Below, in pieces: positions 56,323 through 64,000 of a stretch of 64,000 nucleotides of DNA. Under the pieces are notes generated by a model. That model did not search any database, was not told the DNA's origin, and saw only the letters and a list, made by a program, of their open reading frames with translations. The translations under genes and the position numbers were made by a program. Source of the DNA: an uncultured Porphyromonadaceae bacterium. GTDB taxonomy: Bacteria > Bacteroidota > Bacteroidia > Bacteroidales > Muribaculaceae. The first letter of the stretch is position 1. Each line of letters begins with the position of its first letter. The stretch lies in assembly GCA_947649495.1 (NCBI GenBank), contig CANSRU010000005.1:86780-150779 (forward strand). Reading direction: 5' to 3'.

Positions 56323-58665
56323 CTAAAAAGGATAGCCCACCGAGAAGTGGAAAGAGGTGTCACGTTTCCAGCGCGGATGCAACAGCGGCCAGTGCTCCTG
56401 CGAAGCAGCGGGATTGTAAGCCTTAACGCCGAAATCAAGACGGAGCAGGAAATATGTGAAATCCAACCTTATACCGGCGCCATAAGCAAGTGCGATCTCT
56501 TTCCAGAATGAATCGAAACGGAACATACCTCCCGGTTGGTTCTCATAATTATGTATGGTCCATATATTTCCGGCATCGACAAAAAGCGCGCCTTCAAACA
56601 CCCAGAACAGCTTGGCCCTGTACTCGGCCGACAGATCGAGCCTTATATCACCGCATTGGTTTATGAACGAAGTAACACTGTTGCGCGAGTCAAAGCGACC
56701 CGGACCGAGAGTGCGCACACCCCATCCGCGCACTCCGTTGGCACCGCCGGCGTAGAAACGCTTCTCAAACGGGAGCACGCGCGAATTGCCATAAGGCACT
56801 CCGATTCCGGCTCCGACATGAAATGCAACGGAATGACGCTCACTTAGATTGCGTGTCAGCGAATAATCTATCTCGGCCTTGGCATATTGTGCGTATTGAA
56901 TTCCGAACAGTTTGTACACGCCATCCTCACGCGACATACCCGACAGTGATGATATGGCATATAATAGGTTACCGGCAGTCTCGGCCGATGCACGCAGGGT
57001 GTACACGTATGGCTGCAGGCGGTAACGCCTCATCTGATTGGCCACATCGCGGTTGGTGCGATGATATGTATAGCCTGTGCGCATAATGAAGTGATCCTCG
57101 TAGCTGTAGCGCAACAACGGGTTTGACGGGGCTATCTGATTTATGAAGTCGATAGTGCTCTCAGGCAGGTACACATAATTGACGTCCACCAGATCCCACG
57201 TGCGCCGCACACGGTTGTCGCGCGTGGCCCATTTGTATTTCCATGCCGCACCGGCTATTATGCGCGTGTACTCGGGTCGTTCCTGATAGTTGAACGACAA
57301 CGCAAACTCTGTCGACGCCTTTATTTTCTGCTTGAACGAACGGCTCAGGAACGGAATCATGAATTTGGGAAATGTGATACCCACCTCACTTGCATATTCA
57401 CTATAGCGGTCGTTGATAAGATTTGACAGATTGCCCGACAGACTTTCATAGTTGACGCGGAATTTTGCCGAGAGCAGATTGCTTCTCCGCCCGAGGTTGC
57501 GATGCTGATATGCCAGACCGAGGCCAAAGCCGAAATCGCCCTCCGAATTAGTTCCCTCAAGCTCGAATGTGACACTCTGTTTTTTGTTTCGCGACAGATA
57601 AATATACGCGTCAAGACGATTGAGCCCATCCACCGCCGGAAGCGGGACAAACTCTATGTTTATGCTTTTCAATATGCCCAGCTGAGCCAAAGCCTCGTAT
57701 GTGCGGTCAACATTCCTGGCGCGATAAGGACGCCCCGGAATCAGAAAACACTTTTCTTCAAGAACCTGTGGCAGAATATAATGGTCAGACGTGCCATATA
57801 TCACCTCGATATCCTTATACCGCACGGTATCGGCATCGGCAGTCACTATCTTCCCGGCCACGGTGGTACCTTCTGTAACAAAAATCACTCTGTTTATCTC
57901 ATAGCGGGGATGCATCCTGAGCCCATCGGATGCCGTATCTGCACCTTCGGCCAAATGCTGGCGTGGCTCGCGCACCACCAAAGTCAGATCGACATCAAGC
58001 GAATTTTCAGCCGTGTCGGCTATGAAATTTATATATTCCTTGGTAAAGGCAAAGTAGCCACGGTTACGCAACCGTTCGGTAATCAATGCCCTTTCAGCAT
58101 CGAGAGCCGTTCGGTCCAGATTGTCGCCGGGACCGAGAGTGAACATCATCGAATCGGCCATGACAAGTCTGGCCACACTTGTATCGGGGATATCGTAAGC
58201 CACCGAACGAATCCGATGGGCTTTGCCGGGTGCCAGACGATATAACACCTTTACTTTCCGGTCGGCCGGACGGCTTATTGTGTCAACCGTAACCACAGCA
58301 TCCATAAACCCCTTGTTGACAAGAGCCTGACGGAGCTGCTTGCGGGAAGCCTCGGTAAGGCCCTCATCGTAAATCACGGGAGGCTGCCCCATGCGCCTCA
58401 ACCATTTATTGTACCACCTGGTGGAATCCTTTCCCGACATATTATAGGTGGCGAGCTGAAGTTTGGCAAATCCGAGCACCTTGTGGTTAGGCGTCTGACG
58501 AAGATAGTTTACCAACTCAGACGTCTTTACATCCGATGAATCCACCACCTCTATGCGCACATCGTCGAGCAGCAGACTCCCGGCAGGCACATGCCTGACC
58601 GAACTGCAGCTCCACAGCACAAAGGCGGCCACCGCTGTCACAAATATGCGTTTAGCAAAACTCAT
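56323..58665 (-). CDS. TamA/BamA-family outer-membrane protein with lipoprotein signal
   Basis: The frame is open from 58767, but the promoter at 58683-58713 places the start at ATG 58674 or 58665; I use 58665 (MSFAKRIFVTAVAAFVLWSC). The lipobox WSC suggests a lipidated N-terminus. POTRA-like repeats follow (about 60-330), then an Omp85 barrel with GANGVRGWGVRTLGPG, the family's RGF/RGW motif, and a final FSVGYPF ending in Phe. It resembles TamA-type assembly proteins of Bacteroidota. It likely inserts or translocates outer-membrane proteins. Confidence 0.85.
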   Translation of the reverse strand: MSFAKRIFVTAVAAFVLWSCSSVRHVPAGSLLLDDVRIEVVDSSDVKTSELVNYLRQTPNHKVLGFAKLQLATYNMSGKDSTRWYNKWLRRMGQPPVIYDEGLTEASRKQLRQALVNKGFMDAVVTVDTISRPADRKVKVLYRLAPGKAHRIRSVAYDIPDTSVARLVMADSMMFTLGPGDNLDRTALDAERALITERLRNRGYFAFTKEYINFIADTAENSLDVDLTLVVREPRQHLAEGADTASDGLRMHPRYEINRVIFVTEGTTVAGKIVTADADTVRYKDIEVIYGTSDHYILPQVLEEKCFLIPGRPYRARNVDRTYEALAQLGILKSINIEFVPLPAVDGLNRLDAYIYLSRNKKQSVTFELEGTNSEGDFGFGLGLAYQHRNLGRRSNLLSAKFRVNYESLSGNLSNLINDRYSEYASEVGITFPKFMIPFLSRSFKQKIKASTEFALSFNYQERPEYTRIIAGAAWKYKWATRDNRVRRTWDLVDVNYVYLPESTIDFINQIAPSNPLLRYSYEDHFIMRTGYTYHRTNRDVANQMRRYRLQPYVYTLRASAETAGNLLYAISSLSGMSREDGVYKLFGIQYAQYAKAEIDYSLTRNLSERHSVAFHVGAGIGVPYGNSRVLPFEKRFYAGGANGVRGWGVRTLGPGRFDSRNSVTSFINQCGDIRLDLSAEYRAKLFWVFEGALFVDAGNIWTIHNYENQPGGMFRFDSFWKEIALAYGAGIRLDFTYFLLRLDFGVKAYNPAASQEHWPLLHPRWKRDTSFHFSVGYPF

Positions 58666-58682
58666 CATATCCATCGCGAATG

Positions 58683-58713
58683 CAAAGGTAGTGGCCAGAC
58701 ACCGAATTCTAAA
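58683..58713 (-). promoter_or_regulatory. Promoter of the TamA-like gene
   Basis: Minus-strand TTTA (58710-58713) lies 19 nt upstream of TACCTTTG (58683-58690). It is only 8 nt before ATG 58674 and 17 nt before ATG 58665. Confidence 0.55.
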
Positions 58714-58775
58714 CAATTCCACCATAAAAATTGCAGAAAAACAGTCAGGACACATTCTATATTGCAAAAAAGCCG

Positions 58776-58783
58776 TAACTTTG
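58776..58783 (+). promoter_or_regulatory. -7 element upstream of the YidE-type transporter
   Basis: TAACTTTG, exact consensus, 60 nt before the ATG at 58844. Confidence 0.45.
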
Positions 58784-58843
58784 CACCCAGATTAAGCCCC
58801 TACACATACAAGTGCTTATAATTCAATTAATTACTATACAACA

Positions 58844-60502
58844 ATGGATTTTTCCTGGTTAACTAATCTGCTCGGCCCGGGCAACGAATCACTCGCCAGC
58901 ACTCTTGTGCTGTACTCGTTCGTGATTGCTCTCGGTGTATTTCTGGGCAAACTTAAAGTAGCCGGAGTGTCGTTAGGCGTCACTTTCGTGCTGTTTGTAG
59001 GCATACTAATGGGACATTTAGGTTACATTGTCAATGCCGAAGTGCTGAAATTCGTCCGCGAATTCGGTCTGATACTATTTATTTTCTCCATCGGTATTCA
59101 GGTGGGCCCCGGCTTCTTCTCTTCGTTCAAGAAAGGCGGCATGCGGCTCAACGGACTGGCCGTACTGGGGATAGCGCTTAACGTAGTGATAGTCCTGGCC
59201 ATCTACTACATCGACGGTGGCACAAGCATCGAAGCCCTCGTCGGAGTGATGTCGGGTGCCGTGACAAACACCCCGGGTCTCGCAGCTGCACAGCAGACAG
59301 CCGGCACCCCCGAAGCCATCAACACCATGGCTATGGGTTATGCCGCAGCCTACCCTCTCGGTGTGTGCGGTATCATCGCCGCAATGTTCCTCATCAAAGC
59401 CTTGTTCCGTATCAAGACTGAAAATGAGATAAAAGCCATCGAGGAGGAGAACGACAACCATCGCGCCAAGCCCAACATCATATCCATCGAGGTCACCAAC
59501 CCCCTCATCAGCGGAAAATCCCTGCGCGAGCTCCACGACATAATCCAGTGCGACTTCGTCATTTCACGTCTGATGGACCATTCGGGCAACATAATCATCC
59601 CCACATCGGCCACACAGGTGCGCACCGGCGACAAACTCTATGTCGTGATATCCACCACCGACACCCCCCGCTTTGAGTCTGTGGTAGGTCCCCAGATAGA
59701 GATGGACTGGGAAGACGTCACTCCGAGCCGTGTAGTGTCACGCCGAATCGTGATTACCAAAAGCCAATACAACGGTGTGGCTCTCGGTGCCCTCCGCCTC
59801 CACTCGGCCTACCAGCTCAACGCCACTCGCGTAAACCGCGCCGGCGTGGACCTGCTCGCAGCCCCCAACCTGCGTCTCCAGATGGGCGACCGCCTCACAG
59901 TGGTAGGCGACCTCAACGACATTGACCGTCTTGCCAACCGCCTCGGCAACTCCATGAAACGCCTCAACGAGCCCAACATGATAACCATATTCGTCGGCAT
60001 ACTCTTCGGTATAATCGTAGGCTCCATCAACGTCGGGTTCGGCATGAAGCTCGGCCTGGCCGGAGGTCCGTTAGTTGTCGCCATCCTGCTCAGCCGGTTC
60101 GGATATAAATTCAAGCTGGTCACCTATACATCCTCGTCGGCCTCACTGCTCATGCGCGAACTGGGTATATGCCTCTTCCTCGCATCGGTGGGTATATCGT
60201 CAGGTGCCGGATTTGCACAGACCGTATTCAACGCCACAGGTATGTGGTGGGTAATATGGGGCTTCATCATCACATTCCTGCCACTCGTTATAGTGGGATG
60301 CATAGCCCGTGGAATCTACAAAATCAACTTCCTCTCCATTATGGGTCTTTTCTCAGGAGGCTACACCGACCCGCCGGCCCTGGCCTACGCCAACAACTCA
60401 ACCGGCAACGACGCTCCGGCCGTAGCATACTCCACCGTCTACCCTCTCACCATGTTCCTGCGAGTGGTAGCCGCACAAGGCCTCATACTCGCATTCATGT
60501 AA
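58844..60502 (+). CDS. AspT/YidE/YbjL-type transporter with TrkA-C domains
   Basis: The 552-residue protein has two blocks of hydrophobic helices (about 15-190 and 380-550) with the family duplication signature (GVMSGAVTNTPGLAAAQQ and, in the second half, GLFSGGYTDPPALAYANN). Between them lie two RCK_C/TrkA_C domains (VEVTNPLISGKSL, VVSRRIVITKSQYNGVALGAL). The family includes aspartate-alanine antiporters; the substrate here is not known. Confidence 0.9.
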   Translation: MDFSWLTNLLGPGNESLASTLVLYSFVIALGVFLGKLKVAGVSLGVTFVLFVGILMGHLGYIVNAEVLKFVREFGLILFIFSIGIQVGPGFFSSFKKGGMRLNGLAVLGIALNVVIVLAIYYIDGGTSIEALVGVMSGAVTNTPGLAAAQQTAGTPEAINTMAMGYAAAYPLGVCGIIAAMFLIKALFRIKTENEIKAIEEENDNHRAKPNIISIEVTNPLISGKSLRELHDIIQCDFVISRLMDHSGNIIIPTSATQVRTGDKLYVVISTTDTPRFESVVGPQIEMDWEDVTPSRVVSRRIVITKSQYNGVALGALRLHSAYQLNATRVNRAGVDLLAAPNLRLQMGDRLTVVGDLNDIDRLANRLGNSMKRLNEPNMITIFVGILFGIIVGSINVGFGMKLGLAGGPLVVAILLSRFGYKFKLVTYTSSSASLLMRELGICLFLASVGISSGAGFAQTVFNATGMWWVIWGFIITFLPLVIVGCIARGIYKINFLSIMGLFSGGYTDPPALAYANNSTGNDAPAVAYSTVYPLTMFLRVVAAQGLILAFM

Positions 60503-60525
60503 CAGATCCAACATTCTTACATATA

Positions 60526-60568
60526 GCAATCCCTGCAATGTTCCGCACTTCGGAATTGCAGGGATTGC
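60526..60568. terminator. Bidirectional terminator before trxA
   Basis: Perfect 14-bp arms gcaatccctgcaat and attgcagggattgc, between convergent transporter and trxA genes. Confidence 0.85.
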
Positions 60569-60595
60569 CATTTATATATAAAGTGACACCCTTTG

Positions 60596-60898
60596 TCAGT
60601 CAACGTTCATCTCACGGATCTTAGCCACAAGCTGCTCCTTCTGATGAACGCCGGCGCCACGCCACACAGGCTCACCGTTCCTGAACATAATCAGCGTAGG
60701 CACCGACTGTATGCGATAGCGCGCAGCCAGTTCCTGATTGCGGTCCACATCCACCTTTATTATATTGGCCTCATCGCCCACCTCAGCCTTGACAGCATCA
60801 AGTATAGGCGACTGCATCTTGCATGGGCCGCACCAAGTCGCGAAAAAATCCACCAAAGTAGGCTTACCGCCCTTAATCATATCATCAAATTCATTCAT
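60596..60898 (-). CDS. trxA: Thioredoxin
   Basis: The start is ATG 60898 (MNEFDDMIKGGKPTLVDFFA); 20 extra upstream codons are not thioredoxin-like. The 100-residue protein has the active site WCGPCK and the cis-proline SVPTLIMF. It reduces disulfides in the cytoplasm. Confidence 0.95.
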   Translation of the reverse strand: MNEFDDMIKGGKPTLVDFFATWCGPCKMQSPILDAVKAEVGDEANIIKVDVDRNQELAARYRIQSVPTLIMFRNGEPVWRGAGVHQKEQLVAKIREMNVD

Positions 60899-60978
60899 AA
60901 CAAATATAGATTTTATTACATTACACAATTTCATTTCCAATATCCTAACAACCGCCACCCCGCTATGGTTTAAAAAAT

Positions 60979-61009
60979 TTTGCCGTGCTGATGATAATGG
61001 TTAAATTTG
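60979..61009 (+). promoter_or_regulatory. Promoter of dapA
   Basis: TTTG (60979-60982) lies 19 nt upstream of TAAATTTG (61002-61009), 37 nt before the dapA ATG. Ideal Bacteroidetes spacing. Confidence 0.75.
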
Positions 61010-61046
61010 CGGTGAAATCCACAGATTACAATCTGCTATCTAACTT

Positions 61047-61928
61047 ATGGCACGCATAAACCTCCAAGGAATGGGAGTGGCACTCATCACCCCCTTCAAC
61101 CCCGACAAGACTATAGACTTCGACGCACTGGCACGGCTGCTCGACTTCCAGATTCAGAATGAAGTGGATTACCTTGTCGTGCTCGGCACCACATCCGAAG
61201 CCCCCACCCTCGAAGCATCCGAGCGCACCGAGCTGGCCCGCTTCATAGCCGACCACGTGGCAGGCCGTGTGCCCCTCGTGCTCGGATGCGGAGGCAACAG
61301 CACCGGCGCCGTCGTGCGGGAGCTCCAATCCACAGACCTCTCAGCCTACTCCGCCATCCTATCCGTCGTACCATACTACAACAAACCCTCTCAGGAAGGC
61401 ATATACCGCCACTATGCAGCCATAGCGCAGGCATCGCCACTCCCCGTAATCCTCTACAACGTCCCCGGGCGAACCGGCGTCAACATGACAGCCGAAACCA
61501 CACTCCGCCTCGCCGCCGACTTCCCCAACATCGTCGGCATAAAAGAAGCATCCGGCATAATGACCCAGGTCGACGACATCATCAAGCACAAATCACCCGA
61601 ATTCATGGTGATTTCAGGCGACGACGGCATAACATTCCCGCTCATCACCCTCGGAGCCGTCGGTGTGATATCCGTAATTGGCAACGCCTTCCCACGCGAA
61701 TTCTCCCGCATGGTGCGCCTTGCACTCGCCGGCGACTACGCCTCAGCACGCACCATCCACCACCGTTTCACCGAGCTCTTCGGCCTGCTCTTCGTCGACG
61801 GCAATCCCGCCGGAGTAAAATGTCTCCTGCACGCAATGGGGCGCATCCACAACGAACTCCGCCTCCCGCTCGTGCCCACACGCATGGCCACCGACGAAAA
61901 AATACGCCGTGTGCTCGACTCACTCTAA
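61047..61928 (+). CDS. dapA: 4-hydroxy-tetrahydrodipicolinate synthase
   Basis: The 293-residue aldolase-fold protein starts MARINLQGMGVALITPF and has the GTTSEAPTL loop, the catalytic tyrosine in VVPYYNKPSQ and the Schiff-base lysine in IVGIKEASG. It condenses pyruvate with aspartate semialdehyde, the first committed step toward diaminopimelate and lysine. Confidence 0.96.
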   Translation: MARINLQGMGVALITPFNPDKTIDFDALARLLDFQIQNEVDYLVVLGTTSEAPTLEASERTELARFIADHVAGRVPLVLGCGGNSTGAVVRELQSTDLSAYSAILSVVPYYNKPSQEGIYRHYAAIAQASPLPVILYNVPGRTGVNMTAETTLRLAADFPNIVGIKEASGIMTQVDDIIKHKSPEFMVISGDDGITFPLITLGAVGVISVIGNAFPREFSRMVRLALAGDYASARTIHHRFTELFGLLFVDGNPAGVKCLLHAMGRIHNELRLPLVPTRMATDEKIRRVLDSL

Positions 61929-61987
61929 TCAACCTATTGCGCATATCGCGTAAAACTCGTAACTTTGCACCGCTATCACGCAAAAAC

Positions 61988-62061
61988 GGTCCGGTAGCTC
62001 AGCTGGATAGAGCATCTGCCTTCTAAGCAGACGGTCATGGGTTCGAATCCCGTCCGGATCA
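61988..62061 (+). tRNA. tRNA-Arg (TCT)
   Basis: Cloverleaf arms are visible: acceptor ggtccgg pairs with ccggatc (one G-T), a D-arm with agctcagctggatagagc, an anticodon loop cttctaa giving TCT, and a T-arm with gggttcgaatccc. CCA is not encoded. Confidence 0.95.
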
Positions 62062-62076
62062 CACAAAACAACCTGC

Positions 62077-62104
62077 GAAGGCGATGAAGTAATTCACCGC
62101 CTTC
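62077..62104 (+). terminator. Terminator after tRNA-Arg
   Basis: Stem gaaggcgatgaa / ttcaccgccttc with one mismatch and a 4-nt loop, followed by a T-rich stretch (atttgttttatat). Confidence 0.65.
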
Positions 62105-62124
62105 ATTTGTTTTATATGTAAAAT

Positions 62125-62802
62125 ATGGAATATGACAAGATATCATCAGGAATCAATAGCGAAAAAGAAGGCTTCGATAACCTCATGGAAGAAGCAGCCA
62201 ATGAAGCCAGAAGAATATCGCGTGCAATTCAAGAAGTTGCGGGAACAACGGCTTGCAAGGGAGTCCAAATCCATGGACTAAAGAAATGGGCACGTCAAAA
62301 AGGCTACTGGATTTCCAGCTACGGCATTTTAGGCGAATTTTCTGACCGTGGCTCAGAAAATGAAGTCTATATGGACTCTGTGAATCAAATTGTTTACAAA
62401 TTAAATGATTTCAGATATGCCGACGACAATCTTGAATTGTTCTTCCAACGGATAAGAATACACAACAATCTTTTCGCCGATTGTGCCTACACCTTTCATG
62501 GTTTTGCCGAAAATCAAGATGGCAAAATTTGCGCTATTATTTCACAACCATTTATTCGTGCTGACCGCGAGGCCTCAATTGAAGAAATTGCCGGAGCATT
62601 AGCCTTGATGGGATTCTTGCCTCAGCAAGACGGAAAATATTTCACAAACAGCGAGGTGGATATTTTCGATGCATTACCAAACAACGTCCTTCATGGGATT
62701 GACGGAAACCTGTATTTCATAGACACAATATGCCTCTCATCCAACAATAACTTTCTCGACTCTTATAAATCCCTTTCACCCAATTGGAATAGAGCAAAAT
62801 AA
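62125..62802 (+). CDS. Polyvalent-type protein kinase-like protein
   Basis: The 225-residue protein has GSENEVYMDSVNQIVYKLND, then FFQRIRIHNNLFADCAYTFHGF, ISQPFI, EEIAGALALMGF and LPNNVLHGIDGNLYFIDT. This order matches the putative polyvalent protein kinase domain of phage and conjugative-element proteins, with a possible ATP-binding Lys in VYKL and a DxG-like IDT. The stretch is more AT-rich than the dapA side and sits between a tRNA and an integrase, so it is probably mobile-element cargo. The function is inferred from pattern only. Confidence 0.65.
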   Translation: MEYDKISSGINSEKEGFDNLMEEAANEARRISRAIQEVAGTTACKGVQIHGLKKWARQKGYWISSYGILGEFSDRGSENEVYMDSVNQIVYKLNDFRYADDNLELFFQRIRIHNNLFADCAYTFHGFAENQDGKICAIISQPFIRADREASIEEIAGALALMGFLPQQDGKYFTNSEVDIFDALPNNVLHGIDGNLYFIDTICLSSNNNFLDSYKSLSPNWNRAK

Positions 62803-62964
62803 AAAACATCATTATCCCCTGACGGTAGTTTCTCCCAATCGCCGCCTCAAGAACCGACCGCAAGGACAGCTGTCATCAGGAGGACTAATCACAAATACAC
62901 ACTCATTCCGGCCACAAAATATTTAGTTACTTTAGCCATCTCTCACCATTAAATCGGAACAGAT

Positions 62965-63936
62965 ATGGCAAAAAACTTAAATCTCAAGAACCATCCGTCG
63001 GTATTTTTCAGAACGCTCGATCTATTTCTTGAAACGCGCAACTTGGCACCATCCACACTCAACAATTATCATGTACTTGCCGGTGCGCTCATGCGTTTTG
63101 AGCACCAATCAGAATCAAGAAAGCCACTTGAACTGACATCTCTCACATCCGACGACATCTCATCATTCATAAACTTCTACCGACTCGAACCACCATGCGG
63201 ACACCGAGGTATAAAACGTAGAAGCCACAACACTTTATGCGCCATCACAAAATGCCTGCGCACCTTTCTAAACTGGTGTGTTCGACAAAATTTAATACAA
63301 CAGAATCCGTTCGAACAGTTTGATGGGATCATTTCCGAACGATATGCCACACCATACTTCCTTACATCCGACGAACGTGATACCGTCGCATCCCACAACT
63401 TCAACCACCAACCGGAACTGGCCATACAACGCGACATCTTCATATTCCAATGCTATATAGGCTGCCGGGTATCGGACCTTATGCAATTACGCCCCGACAA
63501 TATCTCTGACGGATATCTCGAGTACATAGCTCAAAAAACAGTCCGTGGCAATCCTACTGTTATCCGCATACCGCTCCATCCTCGTGCATTTGAGATAATA
63601 AAACGCTACGCCACCAGGGCAACCGACAACCGGCTACTTCCATTTATCTCGCCGCAAAGATACAACTACGCCATAAAACAGATTCTCACACACTGCGGCA
63701 TTAAACGTAGTGTCTCACTACTGTGCCCATATTCAGGAATGCCTATAAGAAGGCAAATAAATGAAATAGCCGCCAGCCACATCGCCAGACGCACATTCAT
63801 AGGGAATTTATACCGCAAAGTCAAAGACCCTAATCTCATCGCTTCATTAACCGGACATGTGGAAGGGAGCCGGGCATTCAGCCGCTACCGCACCATTGAC
63901 GACGAACTAAAACTCGAAGTAATAATGCTCCTATGA
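62965..63936 (+). CDS. Tyrosine-type site-specific recombinase
   Basis: The 323-residue protein has an N-terminal SAM-like DNA-binding domain (FLETRNLAPSTLNNYHVLAGAL) and a catalytic domain with Arg in YIGCRVSDL, HIARRTF, the GHVEG histidine region and the nucleophile in AFSRYRTID. It cuts and rejoins DNA at specific sites. Located 900 nt from tRNA-Arg, it could be the integrase of an element in that tRNA or an invertase. Confidence 0.9.
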   Translation: MAKNLNLKNHPSVFFRTLDLFLETRNLAPSTLNNYHVLAGALMRFEHQSESRKPLELTSLTSDDISSFINFYRLEPPCGHRGIKRRSHNTLCAITKCLRTFLNWCVRQNLIQQNPFEQFDGIISERYATPYFLTSDERDTVASHNFNHQPELAIQRDIFIFQCYIGCRVSDLMQLRPDNISDGYLEYIAQKTVRGNPTVIRIPLHPRAFEIIKRYATRATDNRLLPFISPQRYNYAIKQILTHCGIKRSVSLLCPYSGMPIRRQINEIAASHIARRTFIGNLYRKVKDPNLIASLTGHVEGSRAFSRYRTIDDELKLEVIMLL

Positions 63937-64000
63937 ACCAGACCACATAGCATGATTTTTCTCGTGCATGGAAGTCAACGACACCAACCCCCTGAACAAC

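Noticed and set aside
62803..64000. Direct repeat of the tRNA-Arg 3' end marking an attachment site
   Set aside because: I found no second copy of the tRNA 3' sequence to the right of the tRNA within the window.
1..64000. CRISPR array or rRNA operon
   Set aside because: No regularly spaced repeats and no rRNA gene sequence were seen.

Overview
The window is Bacteroidota chromosome, most likely Bacteroidales and plausibly Muribaculaceae. This rests on many promoters with a Bacteroidetes -7 element (TAnnTTTG) about 19-20 nt downstream of TTG/TTTG, the near absence of strong Shine-Dalgarno sequences, a serine palmitoyltransferase for sphingolipids, a split glycine dehydrogenase, patatin-Omp85 and TamA-like outer-membrane proteins, and a 29-codon basic ribosome-type protein typical of the phylum. 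Most of the DNA is dense, housekeeping-like and of moderate GC. The first 2.5 kb is clearly AT-rich and carries the 5' part of a restriction-modification gene, so it is probably acquired.

Layout. 1-2531: type IIG-like restriction-methylase (minus strand, continues beyond the left edge). 2.9-11.7 kb: patatin-Omp85 protein, Lrp regulator, then an overlapping four-gene cluster (GT2, GalT-like DUF4922 protein, SpoIID-like protein without a signal peptide, AmpG-like permease) followed by an L,D-transpeptidase lipoprotein. 11.8-13.3 kb: gltX. 13.4-31.8 kb: a surface polysaccharide locus with a ThDP enzyme, SDR, flippase, glycosyltransferases, pyruvyltransferase, Wza, Wzy and Wzz homologues, a radical SAM/SPASM protein and two acyltransferase-3 genes. 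32-41.9 kb: HU, the 29-aa protein, RNase G, an esterase, mtnN-luxS, a lipid-type ABC exporter, lpxB, a low-molecular-weight phosphatase and slyD. 42-49.7 kb: a full glycine-cleavage operon (lplA-gcvT-gcvH-gcvPA-gcvPB-lpdA) ending in a glycosyltransferase. 50-62 kb: ettA, def, ruvX, spt, a TamA-like protein, a YidE-type transporter, trxA, dapA and tRNA-Arg. 62.1-64 kb: a polyvalent-kinase-like gene and a tyrosine recombinase, the likely edge of a mobile element.

The most striking observation is that both acyltransferase-3 genes of the polysaccharide locus carry long homopolymeric tracts at the equivalent point of the protein. The minus-strand gene has C8 on its coding strand and is frame-shifted (OFF); C7 would restore it. 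The plus-strand gene has G9 and is in frame (ON); G10 places a stop directly after the tract. This looks like a two-switch phase-variable decoration system for the surface glycan.

Other points of note are the GT2/DUF4922/SpoIID/AmpG-like cluster, which reads as an uncharacterised cell-wall-sugar salvage or remodelling pathway; a palindrome touching the promoter of the restriction gene; and two structured non-coding intervals, at 37.29-37.44 kb and 49.75-50.13 kb.
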